The position numbers were made by a program, and so were the translations under genes. From an uncultured Lachnospiraceae bacterium (lineage in GTDB: Bacteria; Bacillota; Clostridia; Lachnospirales; Lachnospiraceae), in NCBI GenBank assembly GCA_910585545.1, contig CAJUFN010000007.1, forward strand, positions 52,935 to 116,934: a stretch of DNA of 64,000 nt. The letters are read 5' to 3'. The stretch's first letter is position 1. Every line of letters begins with the position of its first letter. Below the pieces are notes generated by a model. That model did no database searches. It was not told the origin of the DNA and worked only from the letters and a program-made list of their open reading frames with translations. Positions 8,557 through 16,828 of the stretch are shown here, piece after piece.

Positions 8557-11157
8557 TTATTTTACCCTCAAGCCTTCTTTTATCCTTGCTTTCAATTCCC
8601 CGTCTTCCACATCAAGGAGAATCACATCGCCTGCGGCTACATTTCCTTCCAAAATCAGTTTTGCGGCAAGCGTCTCTACATATTTCTGCAAATATCGTTT
8701 CAGAGGCCTTGCACCGTACATCGGATCATATCCTCCGTCCACGACATAGGTTTTCGCCTCATCCGTAAGCTCGATAGACAGCTCCCGGTCTTCCAGACGC
8801 CTGTTCACATCTGCTACAAGAAGCTCTATAATTCCGGAAATATTCTCTTTCGTCAGCGGTTTGAACATAATCGTCTCATCTAAACGATTCAAAAATTCCG
8901 GCCGGAAATGTGCACGCAGCTCATTCATGACAAGCGCCTCATTTTCTTTCTTAATCTCACCATTTTCTTCAATTCCATCCAGCAAATACGCTGAACCGAT
9001 ATTGGACGTCATGATCAGAATCGTATTTTTAAAATCTACCGTACGTCCTTGCGAATCCGTGATTCGTCCGTCATCCAATACCTGCAGCAACACGTTAAAT
9101 ACATCCGGATGCGCCTTTTCCACCTCATCAAACAGCACAACGGAATACGGTTTTCTTCGCACCGCTTCGGTAAGCTGACCTCCTTCATCATATCCTACAT
9201 ATCCCGGAGGCGCTCCGATCAGACGAGATACCGAATATTTCTCCATATATTCACTCATATCGATACGAACCATATTATTTTCATCATCAAAAAGACTGGC
9301 TGCAAGCGCCTTTGCAAGCTCTGTCTTACCAACACCGGTCGGCCCTAAAAACAAGAATGAGCCAATCGGCTTAGCCGGGTCTTTGATACCTGCTTTCGAA
9401 CGGATAATCGCCTCCGTTACCTTCGTCACGCCTTCATCCTGTCCGATCACTCGTTTGTGCAGCTCCTCATCCAAATGCAACGTCTTACTGCGCTCACTTT
9501 CATTTAACTTTGCAACCGGAATCCCTGTCCATCTGGAAATGATTTTCGCGATTTCTTCATCGGTCACACTCTCATGCACCAGTTTTAGCTCCCGCTCTTT
9601 CACATGCTCCTCTTCCATCTCCAGCTGTTTTTGTAGCTGAGGCAATCTGCCGTATTGAAGCTCTGCAGCCTTTTCCAAGTCATACGAACGCTGTGCCATC
9701 TGGATGTCTTTGTTCACCTGTTCAATCTCCTCGCGAATCTTCTGAACACGTTCTACGGATGTCTTTTCATTATCCCACTGCGCTTTCTGATTTGCAAATG
9801 TTTCTTTCAAAGACGCAAGTTCTCCCTGAAGATGTTCCAGACGGTCCTGACTCAATCTATCTTCTTCTTTTTTCAAAGCTGCCTCTTCAATCTCCAACTG
9901 CATGATACGTCTTCTAAGTTCATCCATCTCGGTCGGCATAGAATCCAACTCCGTTTTAATGAGTGCACATGCCTCATCTACAAGGTCAATCGCCTTATCC
10001 GGCAAAAATCGATCGGAAATATAACGGTTAGATAACGTCGCTGCCGCCACAAGTGCACTGTCTGTAATCTTCACTCCATGGAACACTTCATAACGTTCCT
10101 TTAATCCCCGCAAGATAGAAATCGCATCTTCCACTGTCGGTTCATCTACCAAAACCGGCTGAAAACGCCGCTCAAGCGCTGCATCTTTTTCAATATACTG
10201 ACGATATTCATCAAGCGTCGTTGCACCGATACAATGCAGTTCTCCCCTTGCCAGCATCGGTTTTAACATATTTCCGGCATCCATCGCGCCATCTGTTTTC
10301 CCTGCTCCTACAATCGTATGCAATTCATCGATAAACAAGATAATCTTGCCATCGCTCTTTTTGACCTCTTCCAAAACTGCTTTCAGACGTTCTTCAAACT
10401 CACCGCGGTATTTCGCACCGGCTACCAACGCCCCCATATCAAGTGCAAATACCTTCTTATCTTTTAAAGCCTCCGGCACATCACCACGCACGATTCTCTG
10501 TGCGAGTCCTTCTACCGCCGCTGTCTTACCAACACCAGGTTCTCCGATGAGTACCGGATTATTCTTCGTCTTTCGTGATAAAATACGAATCACATTACGA
10601 ATCTCCGCATCGCGTCCGATTACCGGATCTAACTTCTGCTCCCTTGCACGCTCCACCAGATCCTGACCATATTTATTCAATGTATCATAGGTTGCTTCCG
10701 GATTATCACTAGTCACCCTTTGATTGCCGCGCACAGTAGATAACGCCTGCAAAAACCGGTCTCTCGTCAAAGCAAATTCTTTGAAAATCGCTTTCACTTC
10801 CTTATTCGGATAATGCATCAGTGAGAGAAAAATATGCTCTACAGAAACGTATTCATCTCCCATCTGCTTCGCTTCATCTTCTGCATGAATCAAAGCTTTA
10901 TTCAAATCCTGTCCGATAAATATCTGACCGCCCTGTACTTTTGTACGTTTCCGAAGCCCCTCTTCGATACGATTCAAAAACAGCTCCTTGGAGATATCCA
11001 TTTTTTCAATTAATTTGGGAATCAAACCGTCATTTTGTGTTGTCAACGCATATAAAAGATGTTCTTGTTCAATTTCCTGATTGCCATACTCATATGCCAC
11101 TTTCTCGCAGTTTTGTACCGCTTGCATTGAATTCTGCGTAAATTTATTGATATTCAT
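8557..11157 (-). CDS. clpB: ClpB disaggregase (Hsp100)
   Basis: 866 aa, full length. The N-terminal Clp repeat domain (about 1-145) is followed by NBD1 with GEPGVGKT near residue 205, a long middle coiled coil (about 410-530), and NBD2 with GPTGVGKT near residue 605 plus DEVEKAHPDV. The C-terminal GARPLKRYLQ is typical. It solubilises aggregated protein together with DnaK. An AGGAGG site precedes the ATG. The promoter carries a CIRCE element, so HrcA repression is expected. Confidence 0.97.
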   Translation of the reverse strand: MNINKFTQNSMQAVQNCEKVAYEYGNQEIEQEHLLYALTTQNDGLIPKLIEKMDISKELFLNRIEEGLRKRTKVQGGQIFIGQDLNKALIHAEDEAKQMGDEYVSVEHIFLSLMHYPNKEVKAIFKEFALTRDRFLQALSTVRGNQRVTSDNPEATYDTLNKYGQDLVERAREQKLDPVIGRDAEIRNVIRILSRKTKNNPVLIGEPGVGKTAAVEGLAQRIVRGDVPEALKDKKVFALDMGALVAGAKYRGEFEERLKAVLEEVKKSDGKIILFIDELHTIVGAGKTDGAMDAGNMLKPMLARGELHCIGATTLDEYRQYIEKDAALERRFQPVLVDEPTVEDAISILRGLKERYEVFHGVKITDSALVAAATLSNRYISDRFLPDKAIDLVDEACALIKTELDSMPTEMDELRRRIMQLEIEEAALKKEEDRLSQDRLEHLQGELASLKETFANQKAQWDNEKTSVERVQKIREEIEQVNKDIQMAQRSYDLEKAAELQYGRLPQLQKQLEMEEEHVKERELKLVHESVTDEEIAKIISRWTGIPVAKLNESERSKTLHLDEELHKRVIGQDEGVTKVTEAIIRSKAGIKDPAKPIGSFLFLGPTGVGKTELAKALAASLFDDENNMVRIDMSEYMEKYSVSRLIGAPPGYVGYDEGGQLTEAVRRKPYSVVLFDEVEKAHPDVFNVLLQVLDDGRITDSQGRTVDFKNTILIMTSNIGSAYLLDGIEENGEIKKENEALVMNELRAHFRPEFLNRLDETIMFKPLTKENISGIIELLVADVNRRLEDRELSIELTDEAKTYVVDGGYDPMYGARPLKRYLQKYVETLAAKLILEGNVAAGDVILLDVEDGELKARIKEGLRVK

Positions 11158-11214
11158 AGTGCGCCCTCCTTTTCTTATGACACTTTGAATCTTATTTTCA
11201 TTTGTTCTATCCAG

Positions 11215-11243
11215 ACTATAACACTATCTGTTAGCACTGTCAA
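11215..11243 (-). promoter_or_regulatory. clpB promoter
   Basis: On the minus strand: TTGACA (11238-11243), a 17-bp spacer, then TATAGT (11215-11220). The -35 box lies inside the CIRCE element, so bound HrcA would block polymerase. Confidence 0.8.
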
Positions 11244-11257
11244 GAGGCGAGTGCTAA
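11231..11257. promoter_or_regulatory. CIRCE operator (HrcA site)
   Basis: TTAGCACTG, 9 bp, GAGTGCTAA. The consensus is TTAGCACTC-N9-GAGTGCTAA, so there is one mismatch at the inner base of the left arm. It sits 74 bp upstream of the clpB start codon. Confidence 0.9.
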
Positions 11258-11276
11258 TTTTTTTCTGATAATATCG

Positions 11277-11381
11277 CCCTGCCATTTTTGCTATATCATC
11301 AATATTGATCGGTTCTTCTTTCCTTTGCAGATGATTTTCAACGTAATCAATGATATTTTGTAATTTTTCATTCCATTCCAT
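11277..11381 (-). pseudogene. AraC-family regulator, N-terminal remnant
   Basis: An ATG at 11381 opens about 35 codons (MEWNEKLQNIIDYVENHL, then IDDIAKMAG) that match the start of an AraC/XylS DNA-binding domain, including the first helix-turn-helix entry. After AKMAG the frame runs into the clpB promoter and CIRCE and no longer resembles the family. The rest of the gene is missing, so a deletion has joined the regulator start to the clpB control region. Confidence 0.6.
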
Positions 11382-11563
11382 ACTTGTATATGTCCCCTTT
11401 CTTGAATTATATTTTATTATATGCAGATATAACTTTCAGCTCATTTTAGGCACTGGCTGGATAGTTATGCACAAAGAGAAACAGACAGGCTATGAGCCTA
11501 TCTGCTACCTACATAAGTTTCTATAAATTTTTAGTAATTGACCACACTTAAATGTATTACTTT

Positions 11564-11935
11564 CTATTTTGCCGGCACTATCTCCAGCCAATATCCATCT
11601 GGGTCAGCAATAAAATAAATACCCATCGCCGGATTTTCATAACAAATACATCCCATTTCCTCATGTTTTTTATGCGCCGCTTCCATATCATCCACATAAA
11701 ATGCCAAATGAATCTCATTATCTCCCAGATTATAACAATCCTTCTCCCAATCACGAAGCCAAGTCAGCTCCAACTCAAATCCTGTGATTCCATCTCCAAG
11801 GTAAACCAAAATAAAGCTTCCATCTTCCGCTTCTTTACGCTTTACTTCTTTTAGTCCTAATGCTTCCTCGTAAAATTTAAGTGATTTTTCCAAATCTATT
11901 ACATTGTAATTGTAATGTGCAAACTGAAAATTCAT
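11564..11935 (-). CDS. Glyoxalase I-like VOC-family protein
   Basis: 123 aa with two beta-alpha-beta-beta-beta modules. Likely metal ligands are His7 (AHYNYNV), Glu in FELELT, His in EIHLAF and Glu in WLEIVP, the glyoxalase I arrangement. The substrate is probably a thiol-methylglyoxal adduct, though VOC proteins vary widely. It is the last gene of a tight minus-strand group (MBL hydrolase 39 bp upstream). A weak hairpin at 11486-11506 downstream could end the transcript. Confidence 0.8.
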   Translation of the reverse strand: MNFQFAHYNYNVIDLEKSLKFYEEALGLKEVKRKEAEDGSFILVYLGDGITGFELELTWLRDWEKDCYNLGDNEIHLAFYVDDMEAAHKKHEEMGCICYENPAMGIYFIADPDGYWLEIVPAK

Positions 11936-11974
11936 GTGTTTTCCTCCTAATTATTTACATTTTTCTTCTTAATT

Positions 11975-12670
11975 TTATTGTTCAAATATTTCTCCGCCGC
12001 CTGTAATTTTCACAATCCTGTCTTTTTTTGAATGTGCCGGATGCTCCAAAAACCAGCGGTCGATTATCGTGTAGTCTCCCCAGACATGCATTGGATACAT
12101 CCTTTTCGCCTCCGCTAATTCAAGAAAATAATCCATACCTAAAGTATAATTTTTCTCCTGCCTTGGATCAAGCGGAACAAAAGCCGCATCAATCACCCTT
12201 CCCCGAAGCGGCTCTATATATGCTTTAAAGTCCTTCTCCATCTTTTCATTCCAGGCTTTATCTTCCCCTTCCCAACGCCAGTCATTCAAATCACCCGCAT
12301 GGTAAAATGTTTTTCCTTCCGCTTCTACAAGGAAAGCCACACCCTCATCTGTAGATTTCAGTGTTTCTACTTTCATTCCACTCCATTCCCAGACGGAATT
12401 TGGCTCTAAATGCACCGTTTTTTCCCATAAATATTCCGGCACACGTTTACGCCAGATATCATAAGAAAGAATAAACATAATATTCGAATGGTTTTTTTCA
12501 AGCTCAAAAATCACCGGATTAAAATGATCCGCATGACGATGACTTGCAAACACAAAAAATGGCTTATTCTTTGGTATAGAAGGAATCGTTCCCTCGTAAT
12601 AATCAAATAATAATACCATATGATCTAATTCAACCAAAAAGCCACTGTGACTTAGGTAAGTAATGGTCAT
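11975..12670 (-). CDS. MBL-fold metallo-hydrolase (UlaG/YtkL-like)
   Basis: 231 aa metallo-beta-lactamase fold. It starts with the family's TITYLSHSGF and has the zinc motif SHRHADHFNP near residue 45 and further ligands in FYHAGDLNDW and PMHVWGD. These proteins hydrolyse phosphoesters or lactones; the substrate here is unknown. It lies 23 bp downstream of the MazG gene, in the same direction. Confidence 0.8.
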   Translation of the reverse strand: MTITYLSHSGFLVELDHMVLLFDYYEGTIPSIPKNKPFFVFASHRHADHFNPVIFELEKNHSNIMFILSYDIWRKRVPEYLWEKTVHLEPNSVWEWSGMKVETLKSTDEGVAFLVEAEGKTFYHAGDLNDWRWEGEDKAWNEKMEKDFKAYIEPLRGRVIDAAFVPLDPRQEKNYTLGMDYFLELAEAKRMYPMHVWGDYTIIDRWFLEHPAHSKKDRIVKITGGGEIFEQ

Positions 12671-12693
12671 ATATCCATACCCTCTTTCTACAT

Positions 12694-13032
12694 TTATTCT
12701 CCCAGCTCAGTATATTTTTCTTTATGCCCATATGCTTTTTCCACCGGGTACTTTTCTGCGTTTCTTCTGACTTTTTCCAAAATAATCTCATCCAGGTCCA
12801 ACTCACAAGTATCTGCCATTAAAATACAATACATCAATACATCTGCAAGCTCTTCCCTGATTTTTTCTTTTTTCTCTTGACACCAGGTATCCTCCGCACT
12901 CCACTGGAAGATTTCCAACAGTTCTGCTGCCTCAAGACTGATAGAAATTGCTAAATCCTTTGGATTATGAAACTGTCTCCAGTTCCGCTCATCTCTAAAT
13001 TTTAATACTTGTTCAATGGTTTCTTTTGTCAT
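12694..13032 (-). CDS. MazG-like nucleotide pyrophosphohydrolase
   Basis: 112 aa, the size of the small all-alpha dNTP pyrophosphatases (RS21-C6/MazG-like). Metal ligands are visible as SLEAAELLE and REELADVLMY, the E-x2-E and E-x2-D pairs. It would hydrolyse (d)NTPs to monophosphates. Its start overlaps the end of the helicase gene by 20 bp, so the two are very probably translated as a unit. Confidence 0.85.
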   Translation of the reverse strand: MTKETIEQVLKFRDERNWRQFHNPKDLAISISLEAAELLEIFQWSAEDTWCQEKKEKIREELADVLMYCILMADTCELDLDEIILEKVRRNAEKYPVEKAYGHKEKYTELGE

Positions 13033-14920
13033 CTTTATCCCTCACTCTTTGTATTTCCAAACACTTTTTTAAATAGGCAGAAAGATTTTGGTCTGTGCAA
13101 TATATATAGCACCCCTTCATCCCTCGTGTCATCAATGCCCGATATGTATTTTTTATAATTTCATCCGCCTCTTTCTTCGCTCGAACCGGATTCTCTTTAT
13201 ATAACTTCTTAATCCCTTTCAAAGACTGATCTGTTCTGGCTCTCTTTGTAAAATCTGTAATTACTGTTCCATTTTCATACCGCATATCATCCCCAATAAT
13301 AACTCCCACATAGTCAAATTCCAATCCCTGAGAAGTATGTATGCATCCGGCTTCATGAACAGAATCTTCATCGATTGCAAAAGTTGTTGTATTTTTTAAA
13401 TTCCAACTAATCTCAAAATCTCCGATTTTTATATCATATACAGCTGAATCATTCACCCCTTCCTTTTTCCAATCCCAGCAATAACCGGCAAGTATTCGTG
13501 CTTTATTATGGGATATGTGATTTTTTTCAAGAATGAGTTCTCTCATTTCCATAGGTGAATCAAGAATCCGAATATCATAATTGATATCCTTCATATCAAA
13601 ATTAGCCGTATCATGAATTTCCAACGTATGGTCCAGCCATGCCAGATAGCCATCCGAACCATTGCACCTAAACTGAGACAACAATTCCATCTCTGTGATC
13701 TGTGCCTTTTCCTGTTCCGCCCACTTTCTGATTTCACCTATTCTTCCTATATCCTTAAGTGTAACTCTTTGTCTTTCATCAATAAAAAACACGCTGCATT
13801 TCGCCGAATGAATAATTTCTTTTATCTGATTTTCTCCCATGTTATGGAACATTCCCGATTTTGCATTCAGACGGTGCGCTTCGTCTACAAGAATCGTATC
13901 AATCATATTATTCTGTGTTTCTGTGTAAATCCCCGATCCTTTGAACATATTATCAACGCTGCTTTTTCTGATACTGCCTTTTAATTTTTTTCGATATACG
14001 TTTCGTGGTGCTGCGTTTTTGGATACGTATTGGCAGAACTGATCTTCTTTTGTCAACTTGGCAAGCAGATTCACCGCTACTACACTTTTTCCGGTCCCTG
14101 GTCCTCCTTTTACAATCAAAACCCTCTTTTTTCCATCTTTTGCAGAACATCTGGCTTCATTCAGAATCTCTTCATAAACAACCTTTTGTTCATCTAGCAT
14201 AATAAATTCACGATTGCCTTCCAACATTTTTGCAATAGAATCCTGAAGACTTTTCGATGGCTTAATGCGTCCCGAATCAATCTTATAAATCAATTCTTTA
14301 TTATCCCCAGTTCGTATACTCTTTTTAATAAAATCTCTCAATTTTGTAACTTCACCACGTGTAAATGCCGGCGCATCTTCCAAGTAGGGTTCGTATTGCC
14401 TGGCATCAATCGGATCCTGTTTACGTCGTCTATAATTGTGCAAATAAGCGCAGGGAAATATCGAAACCATTCCTTCTTGTACAGAAGCATTATAATCACT
14501 GATTAACATAGCGTATGACCACGCTTGATAAGAGGGATGAACGACTTGTCTCATAGCATTTCCGGTATATGTCTGTACCAATCCGTCCCGTCCTGGAACA
14601 GCTTCCAGCTCATCCCATTGTTTCAGTTCAATCAAAACTACATTGGCATCGTCTTTTTTACCATAACCTGATATTAAAAAATCGACGCGTTTAGATGTCT
14701 GCGGAATATTATATTCAATAGCAATTCCTGCATCAGACGGAATATCCTGATCATTTAAGACTTTATACATATACTCCATCGAATTTTCCCATGCACGAAA
14801 TTCATTTTTTGCCGTATGGCGATGCATTCTCTTATAAATATTATTTTCAATTTCAATAGCAATCAGATCCTGCTCTACGCTCATTAAAAATTTATCCTTT
14901 GTTCCTTCATAAATCAACAT
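13013..14920 (-). CDS. PD-(D/E)XK nuclease-like + Schlafen group 3 (DUF2075) helicase
   Basis: About 635 aa from the ATG at 14920, which has AGAGG 8 nt upstream; an ATG six codons earlier lacks one. The N-terminal part shows a restriction-like core, RVDFLISG followed after 17 residues by IELKQW (D...E-x-K). A superfamily 1 helicase domain follows with GGPGTGKS at about 272-279, VDEAHRL, LSQFRCNGSD and HTSQGLEFDYVG. This suits DNA or RNA cleavage or unwinding. The overlap with MazG and the spacing of the next genes suggest a four-gene operon. Confidence 0.8.
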   Translation of the reverse strand: MLIYEGTKDKFLMSVEQDLIAIEIENNIYKRMHRHTAKNEFRAWENSMEYMYKVLNDQDIPSDAGIAIEYNIPQTSKRVDFLISGYGKKDDANVVLIELKQWDELEAVPGRDGLVQTYTGNAMRQVVHPSYQAWSYAMLISDYNASVQEGMVSIFPCAYLHNYRRRKQDPIDARQYEPYLEDAPAFTRGEVTKLRDFIKKSIRTGDNKELIYKIDSGRIKPSKSLQDSIAKMLEGNREFIMLDEQKVVYEEILNEARCSAKDGKKRVLIVKGGPGTGKSVVAVNLLAKLTKEDQFCQYVSKNAAPRNVYRKKLKGSIRKSSVDNMFKGSGIYTETQNNMIDTILVDEAHRLNAKSGMFHNMGENQIKEIIHSAKCSVFFIDERQRVTLKDIGRIGEIRKWAEQEKAQITEMELLSQFRCNGSDGYLAWLDHTLEIHDTANFDMKDINYDIRILDSPMEMRELILEKNHISHNKARILAGYCWDWKKEGVNDSAVYDIKIGDFEISWNLKNTTTFAIDEDSVHEAGCIHTSQGLEFDYVGVIIGDDMRYENGTVITDFTKRARTDQSLKGIKKLYKENPVRAKKEADEIIKNTYRALMTRGMKGCYIYCTDQNLSAYLKKCLEIQRVRDKDDKRNH

Positions 14921-15134
14921 CTCTATACCTCTGCACAAATATCATTTAAACTTATCTTATATTTTATCACATTGATAAGCATAAATGGTAATTAATTCGC
15001 CTGTTCTCTGAACATTAGTGTTTGGAGCTATTCCGAATTCGATATAATTCCGACAGAGAATGTCAGTACGTATCGGTATATTGTTTAAAAGCAAAGTAAA
15101 AGCATCCAACTTTCGTTAGATGCTCTCATCATTT

Positions 15135-15740
15135 CTATAAATCTTCTGCTTTATATATGATATATCCCTCGTAATAATAACTATAGTCTATTCCTTTCAT
15201 ATACACATCTCTATCCTCAACCTTATCAGTCAAAGCCTGTTTTAAAATATATTTTATTTCAATATCTTTGATCGGACTTCTTTCCATTGCAAGTAAATAG
15301 TCTTCTTTATCAACAGCGCTCCAATCAATAACCATGTTCAACTCTTTTTTCAAAATTAAATCTAGCCATATTCTTGTGCTTCTTCCATTACCTTCCCGGA
15401 ATGGATGTGCTATATTCATCTCTACATATTTTTCAATAATTTCTTCAAATGTTGACTGTGGCATCTTCTCAATATTCTCAATAGCTGCCTGCAAATACAT
15501 CACCGGTGCAAATCTAAAATTTCCTTTTGCAATATTTACAGTTCGGACTTCTCCCGCAAACTCATATATATCACTAAATAAATATTTGTGAATCGCTATA
15601 AGCATCTGAAATGTTCCTGCTTCATAATGATTCAAATATCCATTTTCAAATAGTTCAACCGCTTTTTTCTTACTTATCTTTTCTTCCATTCTGGCCAGTT
15701 CTGTAGAATCTGTGATATGAAGTTTATTATCTAAAGCCAT
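15135..15740 (-). CDS. Fic-domain AMP/NMP transferase, class III
   Basis: 201 aa. The active-site loop HPFREGNGRSTR begins at His112 and is complete, so the protein should transfer a nucleotide from NTP to a target hydroxyl. No separate antitoxin gene lies next to it. Instead the C-terminus has S187-YYY-E191-G192, which fits the inhibitory (S/T)xxxE(G/N) helix found at the C-terminus of class III Fic enzymes; Glu191 would block the gamma phosphate. It stands alone, with intergenic space on both sides. Confidence 0.82.
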   Translation of the reverse strand: MALDNKLHITDSTELARMEEKISKKKAVELFENGYLNHYEAGTFQMLIAIHKYLFSDIYEFAGEVRTVNIAKGNFRFAPVMYLQAAIENIEKMPQSTFEEIIEKYVEMNIAHPFREGNGRSTRIWLDLILKKELNMVIDWSAVDKEDYLLAMERSPIKDIEIKYILKQALTDKVEDRDVYMKGIDYSYYYEGYIIYKAEDL

Positions 15741-15878
15741 ATATTTTCTCCTTTTTACTACACTACATCGCCCTTCTTTGTTCTATTTTAACCGATTCTC
15801 CTCCATAACACAATAAAATCACAAAACGGTATTAGGAAATATTTTTCACATCGCCATCGCTCTTTCCTATCTCGCCTC

Positions 15879-16253
15879 TTATCTATCTTTTTCACACAAA
15901 CCATCCACGCCCTTAAACATTGTCTGTGCAATCTCATTCACAATAAGAACGACTGCCAATCCCACCTGCCCGATTAGCAGACATCTTATAATCTTGTCTT
16001 TTTTTGCATTTTCCTGCAGCAGCCACTCTACCTTTAAGAATTTATCTTTTGGCTTTTTATAAAATTCTTTTTTATTCCCTTCTTCATATTCTGCTTTGCC
16101 ATCTATTCTCAATTCCCTGGCTATCGCATTTGCCAACTCGTATGTATATTCCCCCGGAAAATGTCTCCCACATCCTGCTAAACTGATGCTCGCAATAATC
16201 ACGAAAAGCAGCACCGTTAATTTCTTTTTCATTTTCCATCTCTTTTCATTCAT
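15879..16253 (-). CDS. Predicted lipoprotein of unknown function
   Basis: The product has a positively charged start, a hydrophobic stretch (LTVLLFVIIASISLAGC) with lipobox, about 60 polar residues, and a second hydrophobic helix near the C-terminus (CLLIGQVGLAVVLIV). It may therefore be anchored at both ends. The ATG at 16253 overlaps the merR stop; another ATG at 16232 just before KKKLTV is equally possible. The link to MerR suggests the same regulon. No family is recognised. Confidence 0.55.
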   Translation of the reverse strand: MNEKRWKMKKKLTVLLFVIIASISLAGCGRHFPGEYTYELANAIARELRIDGKAEYEEGNKKEFYKKPKDKFLKVEWLLQENAKKDKIIRCLLIGQVGLAVVLIVNEIAQTMFKGVDGLCEKDR

Positions 16254-16671
16254 TTGTATGCTCATCTCCAGTCTTCCATTCTTCACGCAAGTTTGCAATA
16301 TATTCCACATAGGTCATTCCATCTTCATCCCCCTCAGACACAATTGACGGCATCCCATGACTTTGAATAAATGAAATAAATCGAATCTGCTCATTCAAAT
16401 GTGCTGTCTGCTGCATCAAACTTTCTACATGGTGCTCCAGATACGTCTTTCGCTCCGAATCTGAAAGGGTCAGAAGATGCTTGATTTCTTTTAACTTAAA
16501 CTCCATTTCTTTATATATTAAAATCTGCCATACTTTTTCTAACGCCGCCTCATCGTACAATCGATAATTGTCCTTTGACCGCTCTGCAAGTACCAATCCT
16601 TCGTCATCATAATACTGTAGCGTCCTTTTACTCACACCCGCCAGCCTGCTCACTTCGTTTACCTTCTTCAT
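16246..16671 (-). CDS. MerR-family transcriptional regulator
   Basis: About 141 aa from the internal ATG at 16671 (MKKVNEVSRLAGVS), where MerR proteins normally start; the frame is open further upstream but that stretch covers the promoter. The winged HTH includes RTLQYYDDEGL and NYRLYDEAAL, followed by a dimerisation coiled coil and a short effector region without a Cys metal site. It is divergent from the SulP transporter, and a palindrome covers its promoter spacer. Confidence 0.85.
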   Translation of the reverse strand: MKKVNEVSRLAGVSKRTLQYYDDEGLVLAERSKDNYRLYDEAALEKVWQILIYKEMEFKLKEIKHLLTLSDSERKTYLEHHVESLMQQTAHLNEQIRFISFIQSHGMPSIVSEGDEDGMTYVEYIANLREEWKTGDEHTNE

Positions 16672-16690
16672 TACGGCATCTACCTTTCTC

Positions 16691-16731
16691 CGTATATGTG
16701 AGCATATACTATCACGTATACGTGATAGCAA
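16691..16731. promoter_or_regulatory. merR promoter with palindromic operator
   Basis: A perfect 20-bp palindrome at 16709-16728 (half site CTATCACGTA) fills the spacer between TTGCTA (minus strand, 16726-16731) and TATATG (16703-16708), which are 17 bp apart. A third half-site-like CGTATATGTGA lies at 16691-16701. This suits autoregulation by MerR. Confidence 0.65.
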
Positions 16732-16753
16732 GCCCTGAATATGCAAAGCAGAT

Positions 16754-16783
16754 TTGCCAAATCCCTTTCCTTTATGATATAGT
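16754..16783 (+). promoter_or_regulatory. SulP transporter promoter
   Basis: TTGCCA (16754-16759), an 18-bp spacer, TATAGT (16778-16783). The merR palindrome ends 25 bp upstream of the -35 box. AGAGGGGG is the ribosome site. Confidence 0.5.
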
Positions 16784-16828
16784 AATTATATTTCAGTCAA
16801 AATACGAAAGAGGGGGACAAAAAACTAC

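Noticed and set aside
9655..10035. 126-codon plus-strand frame
   Set aside because: Antisense to the clpB middle domain; no family features.
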